From: Gracilibacter sp. BRH_c7a
GTDB lineage: Bacteria; Bacillota; Desulfitobacteriia; Desulfitobacteriales; Syntrophobotulaceae
DNA length: 64,000 nucleotides
Assembly: GCA_001516055.1 (NCBI GenBank)
Contig: LOEZ01000096.1
Span: 1 to 64,000, forward strand
Reading direction: 5' to 3'
The notes below the pieces were generated by a model that saw nothing but the letters and a program-made list of their open reading frames with translations, was not told the origin of the DNA and made no database searches. Shown here one piece after another: positions 26,136-35,325 of this stretch. Positions within the stretch are counted from its first letter, which is position 1. Each line of letters opens with the position of its first letter. The translations under genes were made by a program, and so were the position numbers.

Positions 26136-28982
26136 ATGTTTAAATTTAAAAAATATCTTATTGTTGTTTTATCCTTGACCTTATTATTGTCAGGACTGAC
26201 TCCAAGTACCGGCTGGGCTGTGACTGACGATAGTTCTACCGCCCTCGTTACCAGAAGTTATGATCCTGAGGGGATTCGATTGGTAGTGGAGATAAGCCCC
26301 GGATTGGAGCTGGAGGCTTTAGCCTCAGCCAGCGGCGGAGAACTTGTCCGAACCGGACCACTGAACTATGCTACTTTAGAATTCAAGACCATCCTTAATG
26401 AAAAACCACATGATTCAGTATATTATAAGGAAGAAAAGTTACAGGAAGTCCTTGATTACCCTGGTGTATTAAGTGCCCAGTGGAGCGAGACTTTCACCGT
26501 CCACAATGAAATTATCCCCTTGGAAGACAACTCATTCACTGCGACAGGTAGCTTTTCCGTTATGGATATTGACCCCGAATACTCACTCCAATGGTACCTG
26601 AGAAATATCAGAGCTGATAAAGTTTGGGATACAGGGACTACCGGAGAAGGTATTATAGTAGCAGTCGTAGATACGGGCGTAGATCTGACGAATCCGGAAT
26701 TTAAAGATCCCAGTTCAGGAAGGAACAATCTTGTCCAAGGCTATAACGCTTTTACCAGAAGCTCTGATTCGGAAGATGTTCAGGATGATAATGGCCACGG
26801 TACGGCCATGGCCGGAGTGATCGCTGCCCTAAAGGATAATAACAAAGGGATAGTCGGTATCGCCCCTGATGCCAAGATTATGCCGATTAAGGCAATGGAT
26901 GCAGATGGTGAGGGCGAAGACAGCATTATTGCCGACGGCATTATTTGGGCTGTCGATAATGGAGCTAAGATTATTAACTTAAGTATAGGATCAGAGGAAC
27001 AATCCAAGATACTCGATGATGCCCTGAAATATGCTGCGGATAAAGGATGCCTCTTGGTTGGGGCTTCTGGGAATAAGAAGGGCTTTGACGATGGCCAACC
27101 GATTCAGTCAGACCAGACCCAAGAGCCCATCAGTAACGAGGTAGCCTATCCTGGGGCTGATCCTAATGTTCTGGCAGTTTCTGCCGTGGACAGATATGAC
27201 CGAATCACTGACTTCTCTCTAATCGGACCGGAAGTAAGACTTAGTGCTCCGGGAAATCGAATCCTGACTACTTTTTGGTCCCCTGATGAGATAGGACTGG
27301 CTTATTCCACAGGGACATCTATTGCTACACCCTTAGTATCGGCCTCTGCTGCTCTGCTCTGGAGTGGATATCCAGAACTTACAGCTCAAGACATCGAGCG
27401 GGCACTCTTCAGCTCAGCCTCCGACCTGGGAGCCAGAGGACAGGACGATCAGTACGGTTTCGGCAGAGTGGATGTCTACCGTGCTTTCCAGACCCTGCAG
27501 GAACAAGAGTCTTATTCCTCTCCTGCCAGCCTGGGTTGGGAAGGCGGCAAGATTTATACAGGGGGCACAGCCGCAGAACCCACAGCCGAACTCACGGTCC
27601 AGCCGGGAACATTCAGCCTTCAGGTAGATAACCAGGGCAGGGATGAGAGAATCAGCTTTTCTATAGGTGAGGATACTTCTCCGGCAGATTTCCCGACAGG
27701 GATTATCCCCGCCGGTGATACCTATAGCATCAGTCCCTGGGGGGAAGAACTTGTCTCCAAACCGCTCACCCTCACCCTTAAGCTGACACCTCTTGAAGTA
27801 CAGACTGAAGAAACAGATAATCAGGAAGCAGTTGAGACTGAAGATCCATCTGAAGCTGAAGGGATGACTGAAGCAGAAGAAACACCTCAAGCAGAAGAAA
27901 CAGGCGCGAATGAAGAAGCAGTTGAAGAAGATTCACCGATAACAGAAACGAATGATCCCACAGAAAAAAATATTTCCTACTTATATAAATGGAGCAAAGA
28001 CAGATGGATTAGAGTAGGGGGAGGTGTCTCCCAAGACTCACCAACCATGCAAGTCACTATCTATGAACCCGGTACCTATCGAGCAGGCTGGAGCCCAGAA
28101 CCGGAAAGCAATCGTATTTCCGGCAGTAATCGTATCTCTACCGCTTTGGAGATTGCTAAAGAAGCTTTCCCTACAGGAGCGGATACAGTCATAGTCGCCA
28201 GAGCCGATACTTTTCCCGATGCTTTGGCAGGAGCACCATTGGCCTACCAACTTCATGCACCCATCCTCCTGACATTCCCTGAACAGCTTCCCCTGGAAGT
28301 CTACCAGACCATAGAAGAACTTGCGCCTGAGAATATTATAATCCTAGGCGGTACTGGAGCGGTCTCCCCAACCGTGGAGAACCAACTGGCGAACTTTACT
28401 TATGTATCTCGAATAGCGGGAACTAACCGTTATGGAACAGCTGCAGCCGTAGCGGAGATCATGGGTAACAAAGGCCAGGCTGTCGTTGTCAATAGCCTTG
28501 ACTTCCCTGATGCCATAGCTGCGGCCTCTCATGCCGCCTATCAGGGGAAGCCTATCCTTCTCACCCCAGCGGGTGACCTTAACAAAGAAACGGCAGATGT
28601 CCTGAAGAGACTGTCCGTTACCGATATCCAAGTCATAGGGGGAACCGGCGTCATCACCCCTGAGGTCTTTGACCAACTCATTCATCCCACCAGACTAAGC
28701 GGTATTAATCGTTTCGCCACCTCGGCAGAGGTCATCCAAGCTAATCCTCCCGAAGGCAGGATTCTCTATATCGCCACAGGGCTGAACTTCCCCGATGCCC
28801 TTACAGGTGGAGTAATTGCTACCACTAACTTATCTAATATTCTCCTTATCCCTCAAGCCGGGCCTACAGAGATACAGATTCAGCTCCTTCAGACCTTGCA
28901 AGGCAGAAAAGTTATAGCCTTAGGAGGCGAAGGTGCGGTAAGTATCGATGCCTTGCAGAAGGTACAGGAATTAGTCGAATAA
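26136..28982 (+). CDS. CWB2-anchored subtilisin-like serine protease
   Basis: 948 aa. Start is ATG 26136, just after the site GAGAGGAG; the upstream GTG (26115) would place that site inside the gene. Signal peptide about 1-30; propeptide-like region to about 145. Peptidase S8 domain (about 150-450): Asp in VAVVDTGVDL, His in DNGHGTAMAGV, Ser in STGTSIATPLVSAS. An acidic Glu/Thr linker (about 560-610) leads to three CWB2 repeats (about 665-948), e.g. RISGSNRISTALEIA, FPDALAGAPLAYQL and IIILGGTGAVS. It is likely a wall-tethered protease for maturation or turnover of surface proteins; S-layer substrates are inferred from position. It is the last gene before the S-layer locus. Confidence 0.92.
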   Translation: MFKFKKYLIVVLSLTLLLSGLTPSTGWAVTDDSSTALVTRSYDPEGIRLVVEISPGLELEALASASGGELVRTGPLNYATLEFKTILNEKPHDSVYYKEEKLQEVLDYPGVLSAQWSETFTVHNEIIPLEDNSFTATGSFSVMDIDPEYSLQWYLRNIRADKVWDTGTTGEGIIVAVVDTGVDLTNPEFKDPSSGRNNLVQGYNAFTRSSDSEDVQDDNGHGTAMAGVIAALKDNNKGIVGIAPDAKIMPIKAMDADGEGEDSIIADGIIWAVDNGAKIINLSIGSEEQSKILDDALKYAADKGCLLVGASGNKKGFDDGQPIQSDQTQEPISNEVAYPGADPNVLAVSAVDRYDRITDFSLIGPEVRLSAPGNRILTTFWSPDEIGLAYSTGTSIATPLVSASAALLWSGYPELTAQDIERALFSSASDLGARGQDDQYGFGRVDVYRAFQTLQEQESYSSPASLGWEGGKIYTGGTAAEPTAELTVQPGTFSLQVDNQGRDERISFSIGEDTSPADFPTGIIPAGDTYSISPWGEELVSKPLTLTLKLTPLEVQTEETDNQEAVETEDPSEAEGMTEAEETPQAEETGANEEAVEEDSPITETNDPTEKNISYLYKWSKDRWIRVGGGVSQDSPTMQVTIYEPGTYRAGWSPEPESNRISGSNRISTALEIAKEAFPTGADTVIVARADTFPDALAGAPLAYQLHAPILLTFPEQLPLEVYQTIEELAPENIIILGGTGAVSPTVENQLANFTYVSRIAGTNRYGTAAAVAEIMGNKGQAVVVNSLDFPDAIAAASHAAYQGKPILLTPAGDLNKETADVLKRLSVTDIQVIGGTGVITPEVFDQLIHPTRLSGINRFATSAEVIQANPPEGRILYIATGLNFPDALTGGVIATTNLSNILLIPQAGPTEIQIQLLQTLQGRKVIALGGEGAVSIDALQKVQELVE

Positions 28983-29294
28983 AAATAAGATATCCTTCAT
29001 ATTATAGTCGTCAGGAATTTATCTGTTTTCCGTCTAATAATATAGAAGAGATGTAACATTATCGACCTGTACTGTACTAAAACAGATGAGGATAATTTGT
29101 CAGGAAATTATAAAGAATTATTAATATTTACCAAATGTACTAGAAATAAATCAATTATTATTGTAAAATACTTACACATACTGTCTTCTACTTATATAGG
29201 TACCAATAACTAACATATTCTTCTATTCCTTGAAAAAGTTATTCTGAACAAGCAGGAATATTGAACTCTTTACAGAATATTATCATGGAGGTAT

Positions 29295-29565
29295 AGAAGC
29301 CTTTATTTGTGCTTCTTTTACCATAAAGGCAGTCTAGAGGGATAGCCGCCCCTGGGGAACGAGGCTCAGAGGGGGGACGCCCCCGTTTGGGTGGTGCCTT
29401 TAGATATTGCGCAATGTCTGAAGATTAACTTCGCGACACTACCAAGGAGGTGAATTAAGCGTAACACGCATCCAAGGCAGGAAAGCAGATAAATACAAAA
29501 CCTAACAAGTATCTGTTCTTCCAAGACACAATTACCCTTTTTAGAAAGAGAGGAGATTAGACTAA
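29295..29565 (+). ncRNA. Structured 5' leader of S-layer gene 1, copy 1
   Basis: This leader shares a core with the leader of S-layer gene 3 (60128-60311): CGAGG loop, GGGTGGTGCCTTTAGATATTG, a GATATT-GCGC-AATGTC hairpin and AAGGAGGTG. In the first hairpin CCCCTGGG (29349-29356) pairs with CTCAGAGGGG (29365-29374); in copy 2 the matching arms are CCCCTAAG and CTTAGAGGGG, so paired bases changed together. TAAAGGCA (29324-29331) can pair with TGCCTTTA (29395-29402) or, via ATAAAGGC, with GCCTTTAT (29299-29306), a switch-like choice. No match to a riboswitch I know. It could equally be an mRNA-stabilising leader. Confidence 0.5.
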
Positions 29566-32500
29566 ATGATTAGAACGAAGAAGATAGCAATTTTAGCTAT
29601 CATCGCTATGGTTTTGACTATGATGCCTGCTGCAATGTTCGCAGCTGACAGCGACAGACTTGCAGGTGCTAACCGTATTAGCACAGCAATTGCAATCGCT
29701 GACGCAGGTTGGGAAACTGCTGACGCAGTAGTACTTGCTCCTGCCGACCAAGACAACCTCGTTGACGCTCTGGCTGCAGCTCCATTGGCAGGCCAGGAAG
29801 ATGCTCCGATACTATTAACTTACAAAGGTGCTCTCAGTGCTGACGTTCAAGACAAAATTGAAGCTCTGGGTGCTACCACAGTTTATGTAGTCGGTGCTAT
29901 CTCCGCTGACGTATTGGCTGCTGTAGATGCAATCGATGGTGTGACAGCTGTACAACTCTCTGGTGCAAACCGTTGGGCTACTGCTGATGCTATCAATGCT
30001 GAATTAGACAGCCCTGCTGGAACATTCGTAGTTGGCTACGATGCTATCGCAGATGCTCTTTCAGTAGCTTCCTATGCTGCTGCAAACGGTTTTGCTATCG
30101 TATTGAGCAAAGCTGATGGTACAGTAGATGAGTCCAAACTTGTTGGCGACGTAACCTACCTGGTAGGCGGAACCGCAGTTGTTAAGGACTATGAAGGCGC
30201 TACCCGTCTTTCCGGTGCTAACCGTTTCGCAACTAACGCTGCTGTTGCAGAAGGTCTATCCTTCGAATATGACGATGTTTATGTCGCTAATGGTGTAAGC
30301 CTGGTTGACGCTCTTGCAGTTGCTCCTTTAGCAGCTAAAGCTAATGCTTTCGTACTGCTTGCTAGCACTTCAGACGTTGAATCAATCGATGGTGTTACTG
30401 CTGCTACTAACGTTATTGCAGTTGGTGGAACTAGTGTTGTTCCTGCTAGTGTTGTAGCTGATGTTTACGATGCTGGTGGTGAATTCGCAGTTGAATCTGC
30501 TGAAGCTTCTAACCTTATCCAGGTCGTTCTCGAATTGAGCAACGATAATTACTATGATGAGGACGAACTCAAAGATGAAGATAACTATGAGTTCGAAGGC
30601 GAAGTCGGTAACAAAACTGGCGTCGAAATTCTCGTCGATGAAGTTGTAGTAGATGGAACTACAGTTACTCTTAACCTTGATGAAGCTGTCGACAATCAGA
30701 CTGTTGGCGAACTTGTCATCGATAAGAAAGTAACTGGTACAGAAGTTGTCTTCGAAGACATTGAGTTCTTTGACAAAGACATCCCGACAATTGAATCAGT
30801 TAAAGTTATTGGTGAAGATTTAGTTAAAGTTACTTTTAGTGAGCCAATTAACTTCTATGCTGATGGTGACAAGAAAAGTGATGCTACTGCACCTGCAGTT
30901 CTCGCTGCCTTACCTGCTTTAGAAGACGAGTTTGATTTTGAACTTGACAGCAAATCCTACAGTGTTGATGTATTGGGACCAACAGAAAACGATACCGAAG
31001 TAAACATCGTGGTATATGGTTCATTCAAAGAGGGTGAACTGACTGTTGAAGTTGACAACGGTTTAGAAGACTATGCTGGTTTCAATGTAACAGCTAAGAC
31101 ATTTACAATGGATGTAGTTGAAGATGTTGATGCTCCTGAAGCAAATGGCTACAAGGATGCTGAAAGAGATGAAGTTACTCTTATCTTTAACGAAGCTGTA
31201 AAATTAACCAGTGATGCTGAAAAAGAAGACTTCTATCACACTAATAGTAATGACCATGTGAATGATCTTACTGATGTAACTTTTGATGATAACGAAGTAA
31301 CAATGGTCTTTGACCAGGAGCTACCAGAAGGTACTGCTTATGTTTACATCAAGAGTGGTGCTATCGAAGACTACTGGGGTAATGAAAACAGCACAGTAAA
31401 AGTTAAAGTTCAAGTCGACGTCGATGAGACTGCTCCAACTATTGAGGAAGTCGAATTTGATGGCGATGACATCGTAATTACCTTCTCTGAAGAACTCGAT
31501 TCCGATTCTGCTGCAGATGAAGATAACTATGTTGTGCTTAATGCCACTGACAGTGACGATGAAGTTAACATCCGTAGTGCGGTATATACTAAAAACAGTG
31601 ATGATGAAGGCGTTGTTACTCTTAAACTAAGAGACCCAGCCGATGACCTCGACGAAGGCGATACCTATGAGATTTCTATCGTAGACGTTGAAGACCTTGC
31701 TGGTAACGAAGTAGAAGATTATTCAATCGAGCTTGAATACACTGATCAAAATGAACCCACATTACGTGGCGTCTATGTTGACTTATCAGATGCTGCTAAA
31801 GACGAGTATGTTATCTATGCTGAGTTCAACGAAGCGTTGACTGACGAAGGTGCCTATGCTGCTGATGATCTCTATAAATATGAGCTCATTATTAACAGCG
31901 GGGCTACTCAAGAAGAGTACAATCTCGGTGAAGCAGCTGATGATGATGATGACAATATCGATGTTGAAATCGAATTAGCGGACAGTAACAAAACTGTTAA
32001 GATTACAGTTGACACTGCCGAATTTGCCATCGCAGGTGGTAGCGATGATACTATCGATAATGGAGACTCTGTTCTCACTGTCGGTAGAGTAGCAGATACA
32101 GATGATAACTATACAGCGTTTGCAACAAGTAAACCCATCAAAGACCTCGAAGAAAGATCTATTGGTTTTGCAGAAGTAAAAGCTACAGCAAAAGATACTA
32201 TTGAAGTTAAATTTAATGGTAACCTCGATGATTACGAAATTGAAGATTTCTATGTATCACTGGGTACATTAAGTACAACTACCACTTTAGATATTGAATC
32301 AATTGATGTAGTAGATGCTGACGAGATTATTGTCTATATGGATGATAAACTTCCTGCTGATACCACAAACTATTGGTTGAATACTATATCTTCAGGAGTC
32401 GAAACAGAGAACGCTTTTGGTGCTAAAATTGCTACCAATGCTACGATGGAAATTGAAGATGAAATTGTACCTGCAGTCGCTGAGCTAGATAATGAAGATA

Positions 32501-32856
32501 CCGATGAGACTTATTCCTGGAACCGTGTTACTACTCACGAAAATATAGGTTCAGAAGATGATGTTCAGACTGTATATGCAGCATATGATGGAACAACAAC
32601 TTCCACTATTACCATTGTATTTAATGAGGCACTCGTAGCCGGTTATATTAACGGTAACTTAAGTCTTGTTGAACTTAATGGAGACGACAGTGATCTTGTA
32701 GTAACTGACGTTCAATTAACCTCAGCTGATACAATCGAAATTACTGTTACAGGTGAAGTTCTCAGAGGTGACGACATTACTATAGAAGTAGTTCAAGATA
32801 CTAATGGTAATCGTGCCTATGATATCGACCTGAACGTTGAATACGCTATTCAGTAG
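29566..32856 (+). CDS. CWB2 S-layer protein 1
   Basis: 1096 aa. Signal peptide (about 1-27, cleavage near AMFAAD). Three CWB2 repeats (about 28-310): RLAGANRISTAIAIADAGW, DNLVDALAAAPLAGQEDAPILLT, SYAAANGFAIVL. Then several Ig-like/SbsA-type domains with recurring VKVTFSEPI, DDIVITFSEELD and VYIKSGAIEDYWGNEN motifs. The composition is strongly acidic (Asp/Glu) with almost no Cys. N-terminal CWB2 and size are typical of clostridial S-layer proteins such as SlpA/Cwp. RBS AAAGAGAGGAGATT. Long structured leader upstream; terminator at 32904. Its first 900 bp are nearly identical to gene 3 (60312). Confidence 0.92.
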   Translation: MIRTKKIAILAIIAMVLTMMPAAMFAADSDRLAGANRISTAIAIADAGWETADAVVLAPADQDNLVDALAAAPLAGQEDAPILLTYKGALSADVQDKIEALGATTVYVVGAISADVLAAVDAIDGVTAVQLSGANRWATADAINAELDSPAGTFVVGYDAIADALSVASYAAANGFAIVLSKADGTVDESKLVGDVTYLVGGTAVVKDYEGATRLSGANRFATNAAVAEGLSFEYDDVYVANGVSLVDALAVAPLAAKANAFVLLASTSDVESIDGVTAATNVIAVGGTSVVPASVVADVYDAGGEFAVESAEASNLIQVVLELSNDNYYDEDELKDEDNYEFEGEVGNKTGVEILVDEVVVDGTTVTLNLDEAVDNQTVGELVIDKKVTGTEVVFEDIEFFDKDIPTIESVKVIGEDLVKVTFSEPINFYADGDKKSDATAPAVLAALPALEDEFDFELDSKSYSVDVLGPTENDTEVNIVVYGSFKEGELTVEVDNGLEDYAGFNVTAKTFTMDVVEDVDAPEANGYKDAERDEVTLIFNEAVKLTSDAEKEDFYHTNSNDHVNDLTDVTFDDNEVTMVFDQELPEGTAYVYIKSGAIEDYWGNENSTVKVKVQVDVDETAPTIEEVEFDGDDIVITFSEELDSDSAADEDNYVVLNATDSDDEVNIRSAVYTKNSDDEGVVTLKLRDPADDLDEGDTYEISIVDVEDLAGNEVEDYSIELEYTDQNEPTLRGVYVDLSDAAKDEYVIYAEFNEALTDEGAYAADDLYKYELIINSGATQEEYNLGEAADDDDDNIDVEIELADSNKTVKITVDTAEFAIAGGSDDTIDNGDSVLTVGRVADTDDNYTAFATSKPIKDLEERSIGFAEVKATAKDTIEVKFNGNLDDYEIEDFYVSLGTLSTTTTLDIESIDVVDADEIIVYMDDKLPADTTNYWLNTISSGVETENAFGAKIATNATMEIEDEIVPAVAELDNEDTDETYSWNRVTTHENIGSEDDVQTVYAAYDGTTTSTITIVFNEALVAGYINGNLSLVELNGDDSDLVVTDVQLTSADTIEITVTGEVLRGDDITIEVVQDTNGNRAYDIDLNVEYAIQ

Positions 32857-32903
32857 TATTCCGCAGTAATTAAGACCATCTTAGGTAGGTTTAATTATTA
32901 ACG

Positions 32904-32945
32904 AAATAGGGGCGATCGCTTTTAGCGATTGCCCCTATTTATACT
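32904..32945 (+). terminator. Terminator after S-layer gene 1
   Basis: AAATAGGGGC with GATCGC pairs with GCGATT-GCCCCTATTT, followed by a T-rich tail. The glycan genes therefore probably have their own promoter in 32950-33110, where I can see only A/T-rich DNA. Confidence 0.88.
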
Positions 32946-33129
32946 TTATATACGAAGCTCAAGATATTGGCCATATAATAAAAAATGAGATATAGCATAT
33001 AGCAAGTAGGAAAACCAAGTCAAGCTATTACTGGTATTTCTTTAGGAAAAATTGTTATTGCAAAATATCTAAATAGAAAATACAATAATAATGTAGAAAA
33101 ATATATATATAGAGGATTTAGGAGTGAAA

Positions 33130-33645
33130 ATGAAAAAAATCTTGGAACTGAGGTTTTTTAGGCATATTTTAATAGTGGTCTGCTTAGTGGTTGTTCTGAC
33201 CACTATTTATGTTAATCAAGTAGGCCAGAAACAAGACGAAGTTTGGTTAGCTGACTATAAATCCTATACAAAAGCAATAGACGACTTCAAAGAGAAAGAG
33301 TATGCCAAGTCAATCCTAGCGTTAAACAATCTTGCTGAAGAATATAATAGTGCAACGATTTATTGGTCTCTAGCAAGAAATAAAGTAATGGTCAGAAATT
33401 ACGATGAGGCTCAGGAATACTTTGAAATGGCTAGAGAGATTTATCCGGCAATAGTTCTTAAGTTAGCTTATTTAAAAGACTATAGCAGTATACTGGCTAA
33501 GAATAAGAACTATGATAAAGCTCTAATGTATTTTGAAGTTATTGAGAAAAGAAGCACAGACGAGGATGATAAAGAATTAGCTAGAGATTATATTGAGCAT
33601 ATTAAAAGTCGAATAAATAATGAAGGGGTAGACACTAATGGATAG
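33130..33645 (+). CDS. TPR-containing membrane-anchored protein
   Basis: 171 aa. N-terminal membrane anchor (about 8-28), then TPR-like helical pairs (about 50-150): YAKSILALNNLAEEYN, YWSLARNKVMVRNYDEAQEYFEMAREIYP, YDKALMYFEVIEKR. ATG 33130 is preferred over GTG 33124 because AGGAG would abut the latter. Its stop overlaps the next gene by 8 bp. TPR partners often accompany O-antigen ligase/polymerase proteins. First gene of the glycan run. Confidence 0.75.
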   Translation: MKKILELRFFRHILIVVCLVVVLTTIYVNQVGQKQDEVWLADYKSYTKAIDDFKEKEYAKSILALNNLAEEYNSATIYWSLARNKVMVRNYDEAQEYFEMAREIYPAIVLKLAYLKDYSSILAKNKNYDKALMYFEVIEKRSTDEDDKELARDYIEHIKSRINNEGVDTNG

Positions 33646-35266
33646 TAAAGTTCAGCTAACAAACTTGGAAGTAGATAATAAAGCTATTAATAATCTAATT
33701 TTAGCAATACTTGCTGTTATTCCCTTGGTTACTCATCTAAAGCAATTACAATTTATCTCTCCCAATATAGATCCATTCATTACTCTTTCAACGGGAACTC
33801 CTACTGACTTTTTTACTTATTATAAATTCATTCTACTTTTTTTATTTACAAGCATCTTGATTATTTTGTTTGTTTATAATATATACATAAGCAATCCGAC
33901 ATTAAAGATAAATAAAATGAATATTTTCCTGATTTCTTTTTTATTATCCTTAGTAATATCTTTATTAGTATCCGAATACAAAACCATAGCACTATGGGGT
34001 AGTTACAGTAGACACGGTGGGTTTCTGACATACTTCAGTTTAATTTCTTTGATGCTTGTTATAATAAATACGAAGTATAAGACCATAAATATTGATAAAA
34101 TATTTTATGCGCTTTACCCTTTTACCATTATAAACTCGATACTTGTAGTCTTACATTTTTTTAATTTCAATGTATTAAATAGCAGTCTAGTTAAGCTGGT
34201 GATTCTTGGTAAATATGCGGGTACAAGATTAACTGAAGGGTCTTATATAGTTGGTACGGTGGGTCACTATAACTACACCAGTGCCCTAGGAGCAATTGTT
34301 TTTGCAATATTTTGTACTAAAGCATTATTAGTTGCGAATAACCGTATGGAAAAATTGATCAACTTAAGTATGGCAATTTTAGGTGGAACAATAGTTTTTG
34401 GTTCAGGTGCTTTAAATGGTATGATAACACTTATATTTATGTTAATTATTATTGCCGGGCTAATTTTTGAGAGGAAATCTCTGCAGGAAATATATATTTT
34501 TATTGGGTTAGTTTTCGTTTTAACTTTTGAATTTTATCTATTCAATTTATATGATTCTACATTGATAAAGGATGTTGTATCTAACTATGTAATACTTAGT
34601 CTAACCTTTATTCTTTCCGTCCTTGCCCTGTTAGTGTTCTTTTACTTTAAATATAGACCAAAGGTAACAGTTAAAAGAATACTAACTTCCTTAACAGTCA
34701 TTTCTGTTTTAGTAGTCAGTTTAACATGGAGTATTGGTGATCAAATCGTTAGTAAAATAGATCAGGAACTTACAAAGATGGATTCGGAAACAACATACCA
34801 AAATCTAATGACGGATGATTTCGATATGCCAGAGTATAGTTGGACAATAGGAACAGGGAGACTTTATATATGGAAGGAAACGCTTGAGCTAATCAGTAAA
34901 AAACCTCTTTTGGGATATGGTCTTGATACTCTAACCTTTACCCTTGATCAAGGAGACCCAGCTAAAATATCTTCGATGAACAAGGAAGATGTGATAATTG
35001 ATAAACCTCATAATACCTATCTTGGAGTACTCTATGGTTCTGGCTTAATAGCTTTTCTAGCTTATCTGTTAATAATTTCTCAAGTACTTATAAAGGGATT
35101 TAAAATGGTTATCAGAAAAACAAGTGATTATGAGTTACAATGGCCACTGCTTTTGGGTATTATAGCTTATTTATACCAAGGAATGTTCAATGATTCTGTA
35201 ATTGGATTACAGATAGTATTCTGGGTATTTATGGGGTATTCATATTTACTAGCGGTCAAAGAATAA
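33638..35266 (+). CDS. O-antigen polymerase/ligase-like membrane protein (Wzy/WaaL type)
   Basis: 542 aa with about ten to eleven hydrophobic spans. The segment GTGRLYIWKETLELISKKPLLGYGLDTL followed by DKPHNTYLGVLYGSGLIAF is the Wzy_C signature (loop with R/H residues). Such proteins polymerise lipid-linked repeats or transfer them to an acceptor; in Firmicute S-layer loci a homologue (WsfB-type) joins glycans to the S-layer protein, which is the role suggested by this context. Overlaps the TPR gene. It is the only Wzy/ligase candidate in the window. Confidence 0.83.
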   Translation: MDSKVQLTNLEVDNKAINNLILAILAVIPLVTHLKQLQFISPNIDPFITLSTGTPTDFFTYYKFILLFLFTSILIILFVYNIYISNPTLKINKMNIFLISFLLSLVISLLVSEYKTIALWGSYSRHGGFLTYFSLISLMLVIINTKYKTINIDKIFYALYPFTIINSILVVLHFFNFNVLNSSLVKLVILGKYAGTRLTEGSYIVGTVGHYNYTSALGAIVFAIFCTKALLVANNRMEKLINLSMAILGGTIVFGSGALNGMITLIFMLIIIAGLIFERKSLQEIYIFIGLVFVLTFEFYLFNLYDSTLIKDVVSNYVILSLTFILSVLALLVFFYFKYRPKVTVKRILTSLTVISVLVVSLTWSIGDQIVSKIDQELTKMDSETTYQNLMTDDFDMPEYSWTIGTGRLYIWKETLELISKKPLLGYGLDTLTFTLDQGDPAKISSMNKEDVIIDKPHNTYLGVLYGSGLIAFLAYLLIISQVLIKGFKMVIRKTSDYELQWPLLLGIIAYLYQGMFNDSVIGLQIVFWVFMGYSYLLAVKE

Positions 35267-35325
35267 GTCGATATAGTATGCAGGGCACAATATGCATTCT
35301 AATGTATGAAGTTTGGAGCTAAAAA

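Noticed and set aside
29341-29430. Leader as cobalamin or c-di-GMP riboswitch
   Set aside because: GCCACTG-like and GGGTGG pieces superficially recall cobalamin boxes, but the required AGCCAGGAGACCUGCC-type box and the c-di-GMP core are absent.
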